Assembly (NCBI RefSeq): GCF_000724605.1
Contig: NZ_CP008802.1
Coordinates: 930,001 to 994,000 of the forward strand
Direction of reading: 5' to 3'
DNA: 64,000 nt
From: Actinotignum schaalii
GTDB lineage: Bacteria; Actinomycetota; Actinomycetes; Actinomycetales; Actinomycetaceae
In this document: positions 16,248-25,665 of the stretch, piece by piece
Numbering within the stretch: the first letter of the stretch is position 1
Layout of the letters: every line of letters begins with the position of its first letter
Notes under the pieces: generated by a model
Told to the model about the DNA's origin: nothing
Database searches by the model: none
Seen by the model: only the letters and a program-made list of their open reading frames with translations
Translations under genes and position numbers: made by a program

Positions 16248-17138
16248 ATGCGTGGAATCATTCTGGCCGGAGGCTCCGGCACTCGACTTCATCCCGTTAC
16301 GCTGGGCACCTCCAAGCAGCTGGTACCCGTGTATGACAAACCGATGATCTACTATCCCCTGAGCACGCTGATGCTCGCCGGGATTCGCGATGTCATGGTT
16401 ATTACAACACCCGAAGATGCCCCGGCGTTCCACCGGCTCCTCGGGGACGGCAGCCAATTCGGCATCAGCATTTCCTTCGCGGTGCAGGAAGTTCCTAACG
16501 GCCTGGCCACCGCCTTCACCATCGCCGCCGATTTCATCGGTAACGAACCGGCTGGCCTGGTGCTGGGCGATAACATTTTCTACGGCCCCACGATGGGGCG
16601 CCGCTTGGAACGCAATACTAATCCGGATGGTGGCGCTATTTTTGCGTACCATGTTTCGGATGCGCGAGCCTACGGCGTCGTCGAATTTGACGAGAATTTC
16701 AAGGCGATCTCCATTGAAGAAAAGCCCGCCCACCCGAAGTCTAATTTCGCGGTGCCGGGCCTGTACTTCTACGATAATGACGTTATCGACATCGCCCGGA
16801 ACCTCGAACCCTCCGCACGCGGGGAATACGAAATCACAGACGTCAATCGCAAGTACCTGGAGGCGGGCAAGCTCAAGGTTGAGGTGCTCGACCGCGGTAC
16901 CGCGTGGCTGGATACCGGCACTTTCGATTCCCTCGCGGATGCCACCAGCTTTGTGCGCACTATCCAGGCCCGCCAGGGTCTCTCGGTGGGTTGCCCGGAG
17001 GAAGTGGCGTGGCGGCGCGGGTTCCTCAGCGATGAGGAATTGCGGGTGCGCGGTGAGAAGCTGCGTAAATCCGGGTACGGGGATTACCTGCTCGGGCTGC
17101 TGGAAGCCCAGCACGATATTCCTTCCGCGAGCTACTAG
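16248..17138 (+). CDS. rmlA: Glucose-1-phosphate thymidylyltransferase
   Basis: The 296-residue enzyme makes dTDP-glucose from dTTP and glucose-1-phosphate, the first step to dTDP-L-rhamnose. The nucleotide-binding signature [20 protein letters not shown] starts at residue 8. VLGDNIFYG holds the metal-binding aspartate, and [10 protein letters not shown] lies near the C-terminal third. Length is normal for RmlA. The ATG at 16248 marks the conserved N-terminus MRGIILAGG. The frame continues upstream through the repeat array without homology and is not counted. It is convergent with rmlD. Confidence 0.96.
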   Translation: MRGIILAGGSGTRLHPVTLGTSKQLVPVYDKPMIYYPLSTLMLAGIRDVMVITTPEDAPAFHRLLGDGSQFGISISFAVQEVPNGLATAFTIAADFIGNEPAGLVLGDNIFYGPTMGRRLERNTNPDGGAIFAYHVSDARAYGVVEFDENFKAISIEEKPAHPKSNFAVPGLYFYDNDVIDIARNLEPSARGEYEITDVNRKYLEAGKLKVEVLDRGTAWLDTGTFDSLADATSFVRTIQARQGLSVGCPEEVAWRRGFLSDEELRVRGEKLRKSGYGDYLLGLLEAQHDIPSASY

Positions 17139-17209
17139 AGCGCTCGCTCAAGCGCTACTCAAGCGAGCGTGTCGGGCGCGTGACTCGGGCCCATTCAAAC
17201 CACATAATC

Positions 17210-17238
17210 GGGGCGGCTGACATGGTGTCGGCCGCCCC
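17210..17238. terminator. Hairpin between convergent rmlA and rmlD
   Basis: GGGGCGGC (17210-17217) pairs with GCCGCCCC (17231-17238). TGACA/TGTCG extends this to a 13-bp stem with one G-U pair and a TGG loop. A T-rich stretch follows on the plus strand, so it can end rmlA and may serve both convergent genes. Confidence 0.75.
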
Positions 17239-17265
17239 GTTCGTTTCTCGTGCTAACTCACATAA

Positions 17266-18123
17266 TTAGCCGAGGTACTCCGCGAGCACGCTCGGGGCCG
17301 CGGCCTCCCAGCGTTCCTTCCAATCCCCGATGGGCTCGATACCGGCCCGGCGCAGGGCACCGTGGGACAGCACCGAGAAATGCGGGCGCGGGGCGGGCCG
17401 GTTGAAAGCAGCCGCCGTCGTCTCCCCTACCATCGCGGGGTCTTTACCCAGCATCGCAACGATCTCGCGGGTGAAATTCCACCAGTTCGTCTTTCCCGAA
17501 GAGGTGCCGTGGTAGGTCCCGGAGGGAATATTCGCCTCGACCATGCGGTAAATGAGATCGGCCAGGTCCACGGTCCAGGTGGGCTGCCCCACCTCATCGG
17601 TCACCACGGAGAGCGCATCGCGTTCGGAGGCCAGGCGCGCCATGGTTTTCGGGAAGCAATTACCCTGAGCGCCGTACAGCCACGCGGTCCGCACGATGTA
17701 GTAGTCCTCCGTTTCGGCGCGCACCGCCCACTCCCCGGCCGCTTTGGTGCGCCCGTAGGCACCCTTGGGGTTCATAACATCATTTTCTTCGTACGGGTCC
17801 ACGGCGTCGCCGGAAAATACGTAATCGGTGGAGACCTGGACCAGTTTCGCGCCGATCTGCGCGGTGCGCCGCGCCAGGATTTGCGGGCCGGTTGCGTTAA
17901 TGGTGAAGGCTGCCGCCTCCTCACTTTCGGCTTTATCCACGGCCGTATGCGCAGCAACATTAACGACGACGTCGACCTTATCGACCAGGTGCGCCACCGC
18001 GGCCGGATCGGTAATATCCAGCTCGCTCTTATCCACGGCGAGCACGTTCTGCCCCCGCTGTGCCAGCAGAGCAACGAGATCCTGGCCGAGCATTCCCCGG
18101 CTTCCGGTAACCATCCAGCGCAT
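17266..18123 (-). CDS. rmlD: dTDP-4-dehydrorhamnose reductase
   Basis: The 285-residue short-chain dehydrogenase uses NAD(P)H for the last step of dTDP-L-rhamnose synthesis. The N-terminus is MRWMVTGSRGMLGQDLVALL, with a GxxGxxG cofactor loop. STDYVFSG holds the catalytic Ser/Thr, and YGRTKAAGEWAV gives the YxxxK pair. Length is typical. ATG 18121-18123 has AAGGAAAGG upstream. Its only close neighbour on the same strand is the membrane protein at 18161. Confidence 0.95.
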   Translation of the reverse strand: MRWMVTGSRGMLGQDLVALLAQRGQNVLAVDKSELDITDPAAVAHLVDKVDVVVNVAAHTAVDKAESEEAAAFTINATGPQILARRTAQIGAKLVQVSTDYVFSGDAVDPYEENDVMNPKGAYGRTKAAGEWAVRAETEDYYIVRTAWLYGAQGNCFPKTMARLASERDALSVVTDEVGQPTWTVDLADLIYRMVEANIPSGTYHGTSSGKTNWWNFTREIVAMLGKDPAMVGETTAAAFNRPAPRPHFSVLSHGALRRAGIEPIGDWKERWEAAAPSVLAEYLG

Positions 18124-18160
18124 GGGTGTCCTTTCCTTGTCTATACCCGCGTTATTGTAC

Positions 18161-19855
18161 TCATTGGACCGCAGCCGCGGCAGGGTGGGAGGAGCCGGCG
18201 GGGCGGGGTGCCTGCTCGGCTGGGCGAAACTGGGGTAGTAGTTCCGCTCGGGTGAGCCGGTAGCACACCAGTCCGGCACCCAGGAGCGCTGCGTATCCGA
18301 GCGCCAGTGCCGCGGCGAGCACAGGTACCGGCAGCCCCGCCGCGAGCTCCCAGCGCTCCAGATTTATCCCGAAAAACGCGCCCGGGTAGCACGAACGCAA
18401 CCACAGCAGCATCGCGTACGCGGAGAGCAGCATGCTTGCGGCCACCGCGGCGGGCAGGAGGAAACTGCGCCATCCGGCTTCTTCACGGTAGCGTGGCCGG
18501 CCGGTGGGCGCGGTGAGCGGCGGATCCCAGTGATGCCCGGCTGCGCCCATCGCAATAACCACGAGCAAGCCCAGGGCTCCGGCGAAGAGATAGCGGCCCT
18601 GCACCCCACCGATAATTCCCAATCCGCGGTACTGGTTGTAGGCCTGCACGATGAGCATGCCCAGGACCAGCACAATATTCGCGGTGAAGAGGAGGAGGCG
18701 CCAGCGTTTATCCGGGTGGGCGCCAAGGGCGCGCGCGATGAAAAGAACGGTGAGGAGGGAGAGGAGAATGAGGAGGAGCGGTGCGAAGGTAATATCCAGC
18801 CACCCGAAATCCGACCAGAAAGAGTCCACGAAGGAGGTGGTCACCCGCTCGGCGAAGAAGCCAATATCGGTGCCCGGCTCCGTGGCTTGGGCCTGGAAAC
18901 CATCGGGTTGGATTACCCCGTAGCGCACAATATTACGTAGCCACCAATAGCCGCCGGTGAGAACACCGATGAGTCCCGCGCTCAGTCCCTGGGCCAGGCG
19001 CCACCCCCGCCCACCTATACGCGGATTAGTGAGGAAGGCGAGGAAAACCACGAGTCCCATGGGGATGAAGGTTCCTTTGCTCCACAGGCCCAGCCCTAAG
19101 GCGAGCCCGGCTGCGAGCACGGTGCGCCAGCGCCCGGCACCGAACATGGCCGCGCTCACCGCCGCTATGGTGAGCGCCCCGGCACCGATGAAAAGGGCGT
19201 CGTTGGTGACCGAAGCGGAGATAAAGCTGAGCATGGGGATGGCGTATATCGTGCCGGAGGCCAGGAGCGCACCGCGCCGGCTCAGCCCGGTGCGCCGCGC
19301 CGCGAAAATAAGGCAGGGCACCAGAGGTGAGGTCAACATAATGGAGTAGAACCGCAGGATAAGAATCTGGCGGTCCCAGGGGGCATCCGTCATGCCGGTG
19401 GCGCGCAATACCAGGGCCCCGCCGGCGTAATAGAGCGGGGGATGCTGGGTCATCTGATCTAAAATAGGAACTGTGCCTTCAGCACGCGGGGAGCGGCGTT
19501 GCTCGTGCGGGAGGAGTTTCTGGCTGCGGTAGGAGTCCGGATCCGCACCGATCCAGGCGTCTCGCCCCAGTCGGGTGCGGTAGTGCAAGGAGTAGCTGGG
19601 AGCTCCGTCCACAAGCAGGCCGCTAGCCCGGGAGGCCTCAAAAATATCGCGGTAGAGCCAGCTTGTTCCCGGATCGGGCCACTGCCCGGTCTGTTCGAGT
19701 CGAAGAACGGAATTGAGGTGGTGAGGTTCATCCGGGGTGCGCAGCGGCGGGCTGGCTAGCGCCCAGAGCATCTGCCAGATGAGGAAAAGAACCGTGAGGA
19801 GTCCCGCGCACGTATAGAAACGGCGTGAGCTCATGGTGGTATCACTGGTTCTCAT
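18161..19855 (-). CDS. DUF2142-like polytopic membrane protein, probable GT-C-type glycosyltransferase
   Basis: The 564-residue protein has about ten or more hydrophobic segments. Near the N-terminus PDEPHHLN gives an acidic pair in the first extracytoplasmic loop. QHPPLYYAGG follows, and GRYLFAG lies late in the protein. These are hallmarks of DUF2142 proteins, which resemble GT-C glycosyltransferases using polyprenyl-phosphate sugars. The ATG at 19855 has AAGGA upstream; a GTG seven codons earlier is the alternative. The gene ends 37 bp before rmlD, which suggests co-transcription and a role in the rhamnose-containing glycan. Substrate unknown. Confidence 0.7.
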   Translation of the reverse strand: MRTSDTTMSSRRFYTCAGLLTVLFLIWQMLWALASPPLRTPDEPHHLNSVLRLEQTGQWPDPGTSWLYRDIFEASRASGLLVDGAPSYSLHYRTRLGRDAWIGADPDSYRSQKLLPHEQRRSPRAEGTVPILDQMTQHPPLYYAGGALVLRATGMTDAPWDRQILILRFYSIMLTSPLVPCLIFAARRTGLSRRGALLASGTIYAIPMLSFISASVTNDALFIGAGALTIAAVSAAMFGAGRWRTVLAAGLALGLGLWSKGTFIPMGLVVFLAFLTNPRIGGRGWRLAQGLSAGLIGVLTGGYWWLRNIVRYGVIQPDGFQAQATEPGTDIGFFAERVTTSFVDSFWSDFGWLDITFAPLLLILLSLLTVLFIARALGAHPDKRWRLLLFTANIVLVLGMLIVQAYNQYRGLGIIGGVQGRYLFAGALGLLVVIAMGAAGHHWDPPLTAPTGRPRYREEAGWRSFLLPAAVAASMLLSAYAMLLWLRSCYPGAFFGINLERWELAAGLPVPVLAAALALGYAALLGAGLVCYRLTRAELLPQFRPAEQAPRPAGSSHPAAAAVQ

Positions 19856-20021
19856 ACGGTCCTTCGGGGAATTCACGGGGCGCCCGGCGATCCCCTCCTC
19901 ACCGGATGGTACCGATAGGGCCGCGGGAAGCGCGCTGGTTATCCCAGTCTAGCTTCCGCATCACCGGCGCGGAGAAGGTATCGTAGTTCCCGTACATCGA
20001 GTAGCCGAGTGAGGGAACATT

Positions 20022-20639
20022 ATGGAGATTCGGGAATTAGCGATTGCGGGCGCATGGGAAATCACCACCAAACATTTCCCCGATGAACGCGGTATTTTCT
20101 TAGAAGCCTACAAATCCTCTGTTTTTGAAGAAACAATCGGCCACCGCTTGGATGTGCGCCAGGTCAATACCTCGGTATCCAAGGCCGGCACCGTCCGCGG
20201 TATCCATTTCGCCGATGTGCCGCCCAGCCAGGCAAAGTACGTGATGTGCCCGCGCGGGGCGGTCCTGGATTTCGTTATTGATATTCGGGTGGGCTCCCCC
20301 ACCTTCGGGAAGTGGGATTCCGTTCTTCTCGATGATGACACCCGGAAGGCTATTTATATTTCGGAGGGCCTAGGTCACTGCTTCGTGGCGCTGGAAGATG
20401 ATTCCACCGTGGTTTACCTGTGCTCGGCGCAATATGCTCCCGGGCGGGAACACGGGGTGAATCCGCTGTGCTCGCAGGTGGGCCTGGTATTCCCGGAAAC
20501 TGATCGCCAGGGTAAGAAGCTTGAGCTGCTGCTCTCCCCGAAGGATACCGATGCTCCCGGCCTGGATGAGGCCGAACGCAGCGGGCTCCTCCCCCGCTAT
20601 GAGGATGTCCAGGCTTTCCTCGCTACCCTGCGGAGCTAG
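20022..20639 (+). CDS. rmlC: dTDP-4-dehydrorhamnose 3,5-epimerase
   Basis: The 205-residue cupin epimerises C3 and C5 of the dTDP-4-keto sugar. FPDERGIFLEAYKS near residue 19, VRGIHFADVPPSQAKYV with the catalytic histidine, and ISEGLGHCFVALED match RmlC. Length is slightly above the usual 180-200. The gene opens a plus-strand operon; the next start codon follows the stop by two bases, giving rmlC-GT2-DUF2142-DUF2142. Confidence 0.93.
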   Translation: MEIRELAIAGAWEITTKHFPDERGIFLEAYKSSVFEETIGHRLDVRQVNTSVSKAGTVRGIHFADVPPSQAKYVMCPRGAVLDFVIDIRVGSPTFGKWDSVLLDDDTRKAIYISEGLGHCFVALEDDSTVVYLCSAQYAPGREHGVNPLCSQVGLVFPETDRQGKKLELLLSPKDTDAPGLDEAERSGLLPRYEDVQAFLATLRS

Positions 20640-20641
20640 AT

Positions 20642-21574
20642 ATGACGCGGGCTGAACTGTCCGCCCTCGCCAACCAGGTCACCGCGGTTGTCATTACCTA
20701 TAACCCGGACGGGAACTGCGAAACCCGTCTCACCGCGTTGGCCTTGCAGGTGGGGCACGTGGTGGTTATTGATAACGGTTCGGAAGAATCGTGCCGGGAA
20801 GCCGTAGCGGAAAGCGCTCGCGCGGTGGGTGCCCAGTTCCTTCCGCTCGCCCAGAATCTCGGTATTGCGGCGGCCACGAATATCGGTATCGAGCAGGCCC
20901 GGGCTCGCGGTGCTCGTTTCGTGCTGCTCATGGATCAGGATTCCCTGGTGGGTTCCGATATGGTGGCCCGCCTGCTTGAGGTACTGGCCGGCGATCCGCA
21001 GATCGGCGCGGCCGGCCCCCTCCCCAGCGAAGAACGCGAGGGGGAGGACCAACTGGTTTACGTTGCCCGCGAGTGGGCCCCCAAACGCGCCACCACGGCC
21101 GAGCTAGAACGCCCGGTGCTTGACGTGGCCTTCCTTATTGCCTCCGGATGCCTCATCCGAATGGACACACTTGATGACGTGGGTGGGATGGGCACCGCCC
21201 TCTTTATTGACCACGTGGATCTGGAGTGGGGCGTGCGAGCCCGGAGCCAAGGGTGGCGCCTGGTGTGCGTAACGGCTGCCCGGCTCTACCATTCCCTAGG
21301 TGACGCCGTCGTTCTTCTTCCCGGACGCACGCAACCGGTGCACGTCCACGCACCGATCCGTAATTACTACCTGGTGCGCAATACCGCCCGCGTTATTGGC
21401 AGTTCGCTATTCCCGGGGAAGTGGCGGGTGCGCTATGCCTGGTGGCTGGCGAAATATCTGGCCTTTAACGGCTTCCTCCTGGACCGCGGGGCCGAGCGGC
21501 GCCAGCTCATGCACCAGGGTTTACGTGATGCGCGGCGGCGGCGCGGCGGGCGCATAGGTGACGCGGCAGTATGA
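20642..21574 (+). CDS. GT2 glycosyltransferase, rhamnosyltransferase-like
   Basis: The 310-residue enzyme has a GT2 fold: VTAVVITYNPDG at the start, the metal motif LLMDQDS, and IDHVDLEWGVRARSQGW in place of the usual ED-containing acceptor motif. It resembles rhamnosyltransferases of the RfbF/WsaF group. Its place directly after rmlC supports dTDP-rhamnose as donor (inference). The stop overlaps the next start by four bases (ATGA), indicating translational coupling to the DUF2142 gene. Confidence 0.85.
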   Translation: MTRAELSALANQVTAVVITYNPDGNCETRLTALALQVGHVVVIDNGSEESCREAVAESARAVGAQFLPLAQNLGIAAATNIGIEQARARGARFVLLMDQDSLVGSDMVARLLEVLAGDPQIGAAGPLPSEEREGEDQLVYVAREWAPKRATTAELERPVLDVAFLIASGCLIRMDTLDDVGGMGTALFIDHVDLEWGVRARSQGWRLVCVTAARLYHSLGDAVVLLPGRTQPVHVHAPIRNYYLVRNTARVIGSSLFPGKWRVRYAWWLAKYLAFNGFLLDRGAERRQLMHQGLRDARRRRGGRIGDAAV

Positions 21575-23136
21575 CACCGTGCTCGCACCGCCAAGCTCGC
21601 CCAGCTCGCCCAGCTGACCCAGCTGCCTCAGGTAACTCAGCTCACCCAGCTGACCCGCCAGCGCCGCCCGCATCACCCTCGCGCGGGCTGTGGTCCCCCC
21701 GGGTTTTCCTCTTTTCTTTCCTCGCTTTTCTTTGCTACACCACCGGCCTGAGCCTGCTCACCCCGCTGCACGGTTCCCCGGATGAACCCGTGCATGAAAT
21801 TTACGGCTACCAGGTGGTCACGGGAAATATTCCCCTCGAATCGGAACGGGTGCTCGCCCCGCGCTACCTGCGTTCGGGTGCTCCCGATTGCTGGCGTACC
21901 ACCCGCTCCCAGACCGCGTGGTGCTCGCCCCCGCTCAGCTCGGATGCCACCCTGCGGGAAATGGGAACAAGCGCCGTCAACTACCCGCCTCTCTACTACG
22001 CCCTCACCCACCAGCCCCTGCGCTTCCTCAGCGGAGCGGCAGCGCTCTGGGCAGTACGGGCGTGTTCGGCTCTCCTCTTTTCCCTGCTGGCAGCTTTCGG
22101 AATATCGGCTTTCGCGGCCGGCCTGCCCCACCGCCTCGAATCCTTTATTGCCCTCACTGTGCTCACCCCGGCGTTCTTCACCTTCGCGGGTTTTTCCAAT
22201 CCCCAAAGTCTGGAAATCGGGGCGGCCCTCGCCATGGCCGGATGCCTCATCCCGCTCCTCCGGCCCCTCCCCCCTCGGGAAACGGCGCGGCGGTGGATCG
22301 CGGGGGGCTGCGCGGCGCTGCTGCTCATCATGGCGCGCCCGGTGGGCCCGTACTGGGCTATTGCCATGTGCCTGCTCCTGGCCGGGGTATTCGGGCGCGA
22401 GCGGATCCGCACCTATATTCGCACCCGCGCCTTCGCGCTGTTCATGGCCCTGTGCGCTGCCGGCTGCCTGGCCTGGCTGGCCTGGACCCGCATCTCCACC
22501 ATCTACGGCCCCACCCCCACCGAAGTCACCAATGACGGCTGGAGCGCTCTCACCCTGCGCCTGCTCGGGAATTTCCGCTACTACATGCACGAGACGATCG
22601 GCACGGGCGGCTGGCGCTCCGTGACCACCTCGGTGCCGGTCACGGTGCTCTACTGGGTGGTCCTCTTCGCCGTGGTGGCAGCCGCGTGGCGCTGGGGGCA
22701 GCGGCGGCACCGCCTCTCCATCGCCCTGGCTTTTATTTCCCTGCCGCTCAGCGCTGTCCTCATGAACACCCTGGTGCTCAGCCGCACCACCTTCCCTATC
22801 TGGCAGGGCCGCTACGGCTTCCCCTTCCTCTTCCCGCTCTTCTGGGTGTGCGTGGCGGTCATAGCAACCTCCGGGCGCCGTCGTACCACCGTAAGCGGGG
22901 CCCTGGCGCGGGCAACCTCCGCCCTCTTTTTCCTGGCGACCGTTGATATTACGGTGCGAATGGCCTGGCGTTTTTACGCGGGTATCACCACGGCACCGCT
23001 GTGGCGAGTCCTCACCGACACCCCGCCGCACGCCCTTATCGGCGCCGCCCTCGCCATCGCGGTGGCGGGCACGTACCTGGTGCGCACGTGGCGTTACACC
23101 CGCAGATGTGCCGATTCGCCCGCGCCCGTCATATAA
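21571..23136 (+). CDS. DUF2142 family membrane protein, copy 1 of a tandem pair
   Basis: The 521-residue protein has a Pro/Ala-rich cytoplasmic N-terminus followed by about ten membrane segments. The acidic loop motif GSPDEPVHEIYGY, then AVNYPPLYYALTH, GFSNPQSLEIGAAL and WQGRYGFPFLFPLF are DUF2142 hallmarks that recall GT-C glycosyltransferases. The following gene is a close paralogue with the same motifs in the same order. It is translationally coupled to the upstream GT2. It probably adds a lipid-linked sugar outside the membrane; specificity unknown. Confidence 0.75.
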   Translation: MTPCSHRQARPARPADPAASGNSAHPADPPAPPASPSRGLWSPRVFLFSFLAFLCYTTGLSLLTPLHGSPDEPVHEIYGYQVVTGNIPLESERVLAPRYLRSGAPDCWRTTRSQTAWCSPPLSSDATLREMGTSAVNYPPLYYALTHQPLRFLSGAAALWAVRACSALLFSLLAAFGISAFAAGLPHRLESFIALTVLTPAFFTFAGFSNPQSLEIGAALAMAGCLIPLLRPLPPRETARRWIAGGCAALLLIMARPVGPYWAIAMCLLLAGVFGRERIRTYIRTRAFALFMALCAAGCLAWLAWTRISTIYGPTPTEVTNDGWSALTLRLLGNFRYYMHETIGTGGWRSVTTSVPVTVLYWVVLFAVVAAAWRWGQRRHRLSIALAFISLPLSAVLMNTLVLSRTTFPIWQGRYGFPFLFPLFWVCVAVIATSGRRRTTVSGALARATSALFFLATVDITVRMAWRFYAGITTAPLWRVLTDTPPHALIGAALAIAVAGTYLVRTWRYTRRCADSPAPVI

Positions 23137-23193
23137 TTCCAGGGGCTTATTTGTTATGAGATGTACGTCAATCAATAACTCATCGAGGTGATC

Positions 23194-24828
23194 ATGGGCG
23201 GCAATGCTGCTGAGGCGCGTTCCATCGATTTTTCGCAGGACCGCCGGCGGGTAGTGCACGGGAAAATGTTCCTCCTCGCATTCCTCGGGTTCTTTATCTA
23301 TGCGATGGGGCTCAGTTTGCTCACCCCGCTCAACGGCGGCCCCGATGAAACCCAGCACGAAATCTACGGCTACGCGGTGGTCACCGGGCAAATCCCCCAA
23401 AAAAGTATTCGCGTGGAAGCCCCGGCGTTTCTGCGGCGCGGCGCCCCGGATTGCTGGCGCCACGACCCGGCCGCCACCGCCTTCTGCTCGCGCATTTTCA
23501 CCACGAATGACGAACTTATCTCCCAGGGCACTTCGGCGGTTAATTACCCGCCGCTCTACTACTACCTCACCCACTGGCCGCTGCTGCTGGCCTCCGGGAA
23601 ATACGTGCTGTGGGGTATCCGGGTGCTTTCCGCCGGGCTGTTTGCCGGGCTGGCGGCACTCGGCTTTTCTTCTCTGTACGCCGGGCTGCGCAGCGCGGCG
23701 CTGCCCTATCTCACCATCGGCCTGCTCGCCCCGGGTTTCTATTCCCTCTCCGGTTTTTCTAATCCGCAGTCGATGGAAATCGGGGCGGCCCTGGCCCTCA
23801 CCGGTTTCCTCCTCCCCCTCCTCAACCGGGTTCCCGCCCGCGAAGAACTGTGGCGGTGGATCGGCGGGGGACTGGCCGCCATCCCCCTCATTTGCGCGCG
23901 CCCAGTAGGCCCCTACTGGGCGATCCTGCTCTGTTTACTTTTCGCTATTATTTTTGGGCGCGTGGCGGTGCGGCATTACCTGCGCACCCCCGGATTCTGG
24001 ATTTTCCTCGGGCTGTGCGCCCTGAGCTGCCTGGCCTGGTTCGGGTGGAATTACCTGGCCTCCACCTACGGAAAAGCCCCCGATCCGGTGGCCAATAAGG
24101 GCGCTTTCCGCATGGGGCTGCAAATCCTGGGGACCATGCCCTATTACATCCACGAAACAATCGGCACCGCGGGCTGGCGCAACGTGGAGCCGAGCAGCCC
24201 GGTTTCCCTGTGCTACGTGATTTTCTTCGCCTGCCTGCTCATTGCGGTCTACCGAGCCGGGGCGCGCCACCACCGCCGCGCGGTTATTTTCGGGGTGGTG
24301 GTGCTGCCCTTCAGCGCCCTGCTCCTCAATACCGCGGTGGCGGACCGCATCCCGCTCGTCATGTGGCAGGGCCGCTACTGGTTCCCCTTCTTCTTCCCCT
24401 TCTTGGTGACCTGCGCGGCGGCTCTTCTCCAGCACCACGAGCTGCGTGAACGTACCGATTCTGCCCGCGACTCGCGCCTGATCCCGGTGCTTTCGTTGGC
24501 CGGGGCGCTGCTTTTCGCCGTGACGACCATTGATTTCACGGTGCGGATGGCCTGGCGTTTTTATGTGGGCTTACGTACCCCTGTTTTCGCGGTTCTATGG
24601 ACGACGCCGCCCCGCGCCATGCTGGGTCTCCTGTTGTGCGCGGGACTTTCCTGCGCGGTTGCGTATCTTGTGGTGCGCCGCTACCGCCCGCACCTGAGCG
24701 CGCTACGCCGCGCGTGGCGTGAGTATCTGCATCCGCAGACCTTAGCGGCGGGCCGCGCGGCGCGCGGCGATTCCGGCGAGGAGTCCGAGGCTCACGTCCG
24801 CGAGGGTCGTGAAAACACGCGAAAGTAG
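23194..24828 (+). CDS. DUF2142 family membrane protein, copy 2 of a tandem pair
   Basis: The 544-residue polytopic protein is paralogous to its upstream neighbour. It shares GPDETQHEIYGYAVVTGQIP, SAVNYPPLYYYLTHWP, GFSNPQSMEIGAALAL, RPVGPYWAI and MWQGRYWFPFFFPF. ATG 23194 is preferred over GTG 23188 because the GAGG ribosome binding site directly touches the GTG. The last 29 codons overlap the 3' end of the convergent flippase-like gene, and the tail there is highly charged. Probably a GT-C-like enzyme of the same pathway. Confidence 0.75.
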   Translation: MGGNAAEARSIDFSQDRRRVVHGKMFLLAFLGFFIYAMGLSLLTPLNGGPDETQHEIYGYAVVTGQIPQKSIRVEAPAFLRRGAPDCWRHDPAATAFCSRIFTTNDELISQGTSAVNYPPLYYYLTHWPLLLASGKYVLWGIRVLSAGLFAGLAALGFSSLYAGLRSAALPYLTIGLLAPGFYSLSGFSNPQSMEIGAALALTGFLLPLLNRVPAREELWRWIGGGLAAIPLICARPVGPYWAILLCLLFAIIFGRVAVRHYLRTPGFWIFLGLCALSCLAWFGWNYLASTYGKAPDPVANKGAFRMGLQILGTMPYYIHETIGTAGWRNVEPSSPVSLCYVIFFACLLIAVYRAGARHHRRAVIFGVVVLPFSALLLNTAVADRIPLVMWQGRYWFPFFFPFLVTCAAALLQHHELRERTDSARDSRLIPVLSLAGALLFAVTTIDFTVRMAWRFYVGLRTPVFAVLWTTPPRAMLGLLLCAGLSCAVAYLVVRRYRPHLSALRRAWREYLHPQTLAAGRAARGDSGEESEAHVREGRENTRK

Positions 24829-25665
24829 TACGACGACGACAACCGGCCCGCTTCCAACCGCGGTAGAAAGTACTGCGGCAAGAGCCAATTCCCGTACTCC
24901 CACCCCGGCCGGGACGAAGAACACCAGGAAGCCAACGGTCCAGCCCAGCGCGTAACCGCCGGTGGCGAGCAGGAAGGTGGGCAGCGAAGCGGCCATGCCC
25001 TGGTAGATGAGCATGAGCCACAGCTGGGCGCCCATGAGGAGCCAGCCGGCCGCGGCCCACAATGCTGCCAAGCCGGTACCCCGCCAACTCAGCTGGGCTT
25101 CCAACGCCCCGCGCCCCAGAATTTTCAAGCCCAGGCTAATGATCCTATTGAGGACAGGCGGGATAAGAACTATCACGCCTACGGGAATGGCCAGGGCGAG
25201 CCAGCCGTAATCTTCCATGAGGCCGGCCGGGCCCAGGAGCAGCGCGAGGACCGCCAGCACCAGGCCGGTCACGATAGAGACCACCATGGAGACGAGCAGC
25301 GCCACGAAGGAGCGCCGCCGGGCGATGGAATGCGCCGCGCCCATTTCCGCGGCCGCCACAAAATTCCACACTCCGCCGGGCAGGTATTTAGCCACCTGGG
25401 AGGTATAAAAAATACGCCGGGCCACCCGCGCGGGGACGGGCTGGCCCACGTCATTGAGAAGATAGCGCCAGGAAACCATCGTGCAGGCCACGTAGAGCAG
25501 GGAGAGCGCGATTCCGGCCAGGCTCACCCACCAGGGCAGCGCCGCGAGCGCCTCCCCCACCGCTTCCCGGTTCGCCACGATTGCCCAGATCGCGGCAATC
25601 ACCGCGAGGAGCATAAAGCCGGCCCGCACGGCTGGTGCTTGCAGGACGCTGAGGATTTTCTTCAC
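24742..25665 (-). CDS. Lysylphosphatidylglycerol synthase-type transmembrane protein (UPF0104)
   Basis: The 307-residue protein is almost entirely hydrophobic, with about eight membrane segments. It contains SQVAKYLPGGVWNFVAAAEM and GFLVFFVPAGVGVRELALA, the two signature loops of the UPF0104/MprF-membrane family. Stand-alone members lack the aminoacyl-transferase domain and are often linked to glycan or lipid translocation. The ATG overlaps the stop of the GT4 gene by four bases, making it the last gene of a coupled trio. Its 3' end overlaps the convergent DUF2142 gene by 87 bp. Confidence 0.8.
   Translation of the reverse strand: MKKILSVLQAPAVRAGFMLLAVIAAIWAIVANREAVGEALAALPWWVSLAGIALSLLYVACTMVSWRYLLNDVGQPVPARVARRIFYTSQVAKYLPGGVWNFVAAAEMGAAHSIARRRSFVALLVSMVVSIVTGLVLAVLALLLGPAGLMEDYGWLALAIPVGVIVLIPPVLNRIISLGLKILGRGALEAQLSWRGTGLAALWAAAGWLLMGAQLWLMLIYQGMAASLPTFLLATGGYALGWTVGFLVFFVPAGVGVRELALAAVLSTAVGSGPVVVVVLLSRVFTTLADVSLGLLAGIAARRAARR

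Noticed and set aside
21673-23574. 633-codon minus-strand frame opposite the DUF2142 genes
   Set aside because: Charged low-complexity translation with no motif; the plus-strand frames carry clear membrane protein features.
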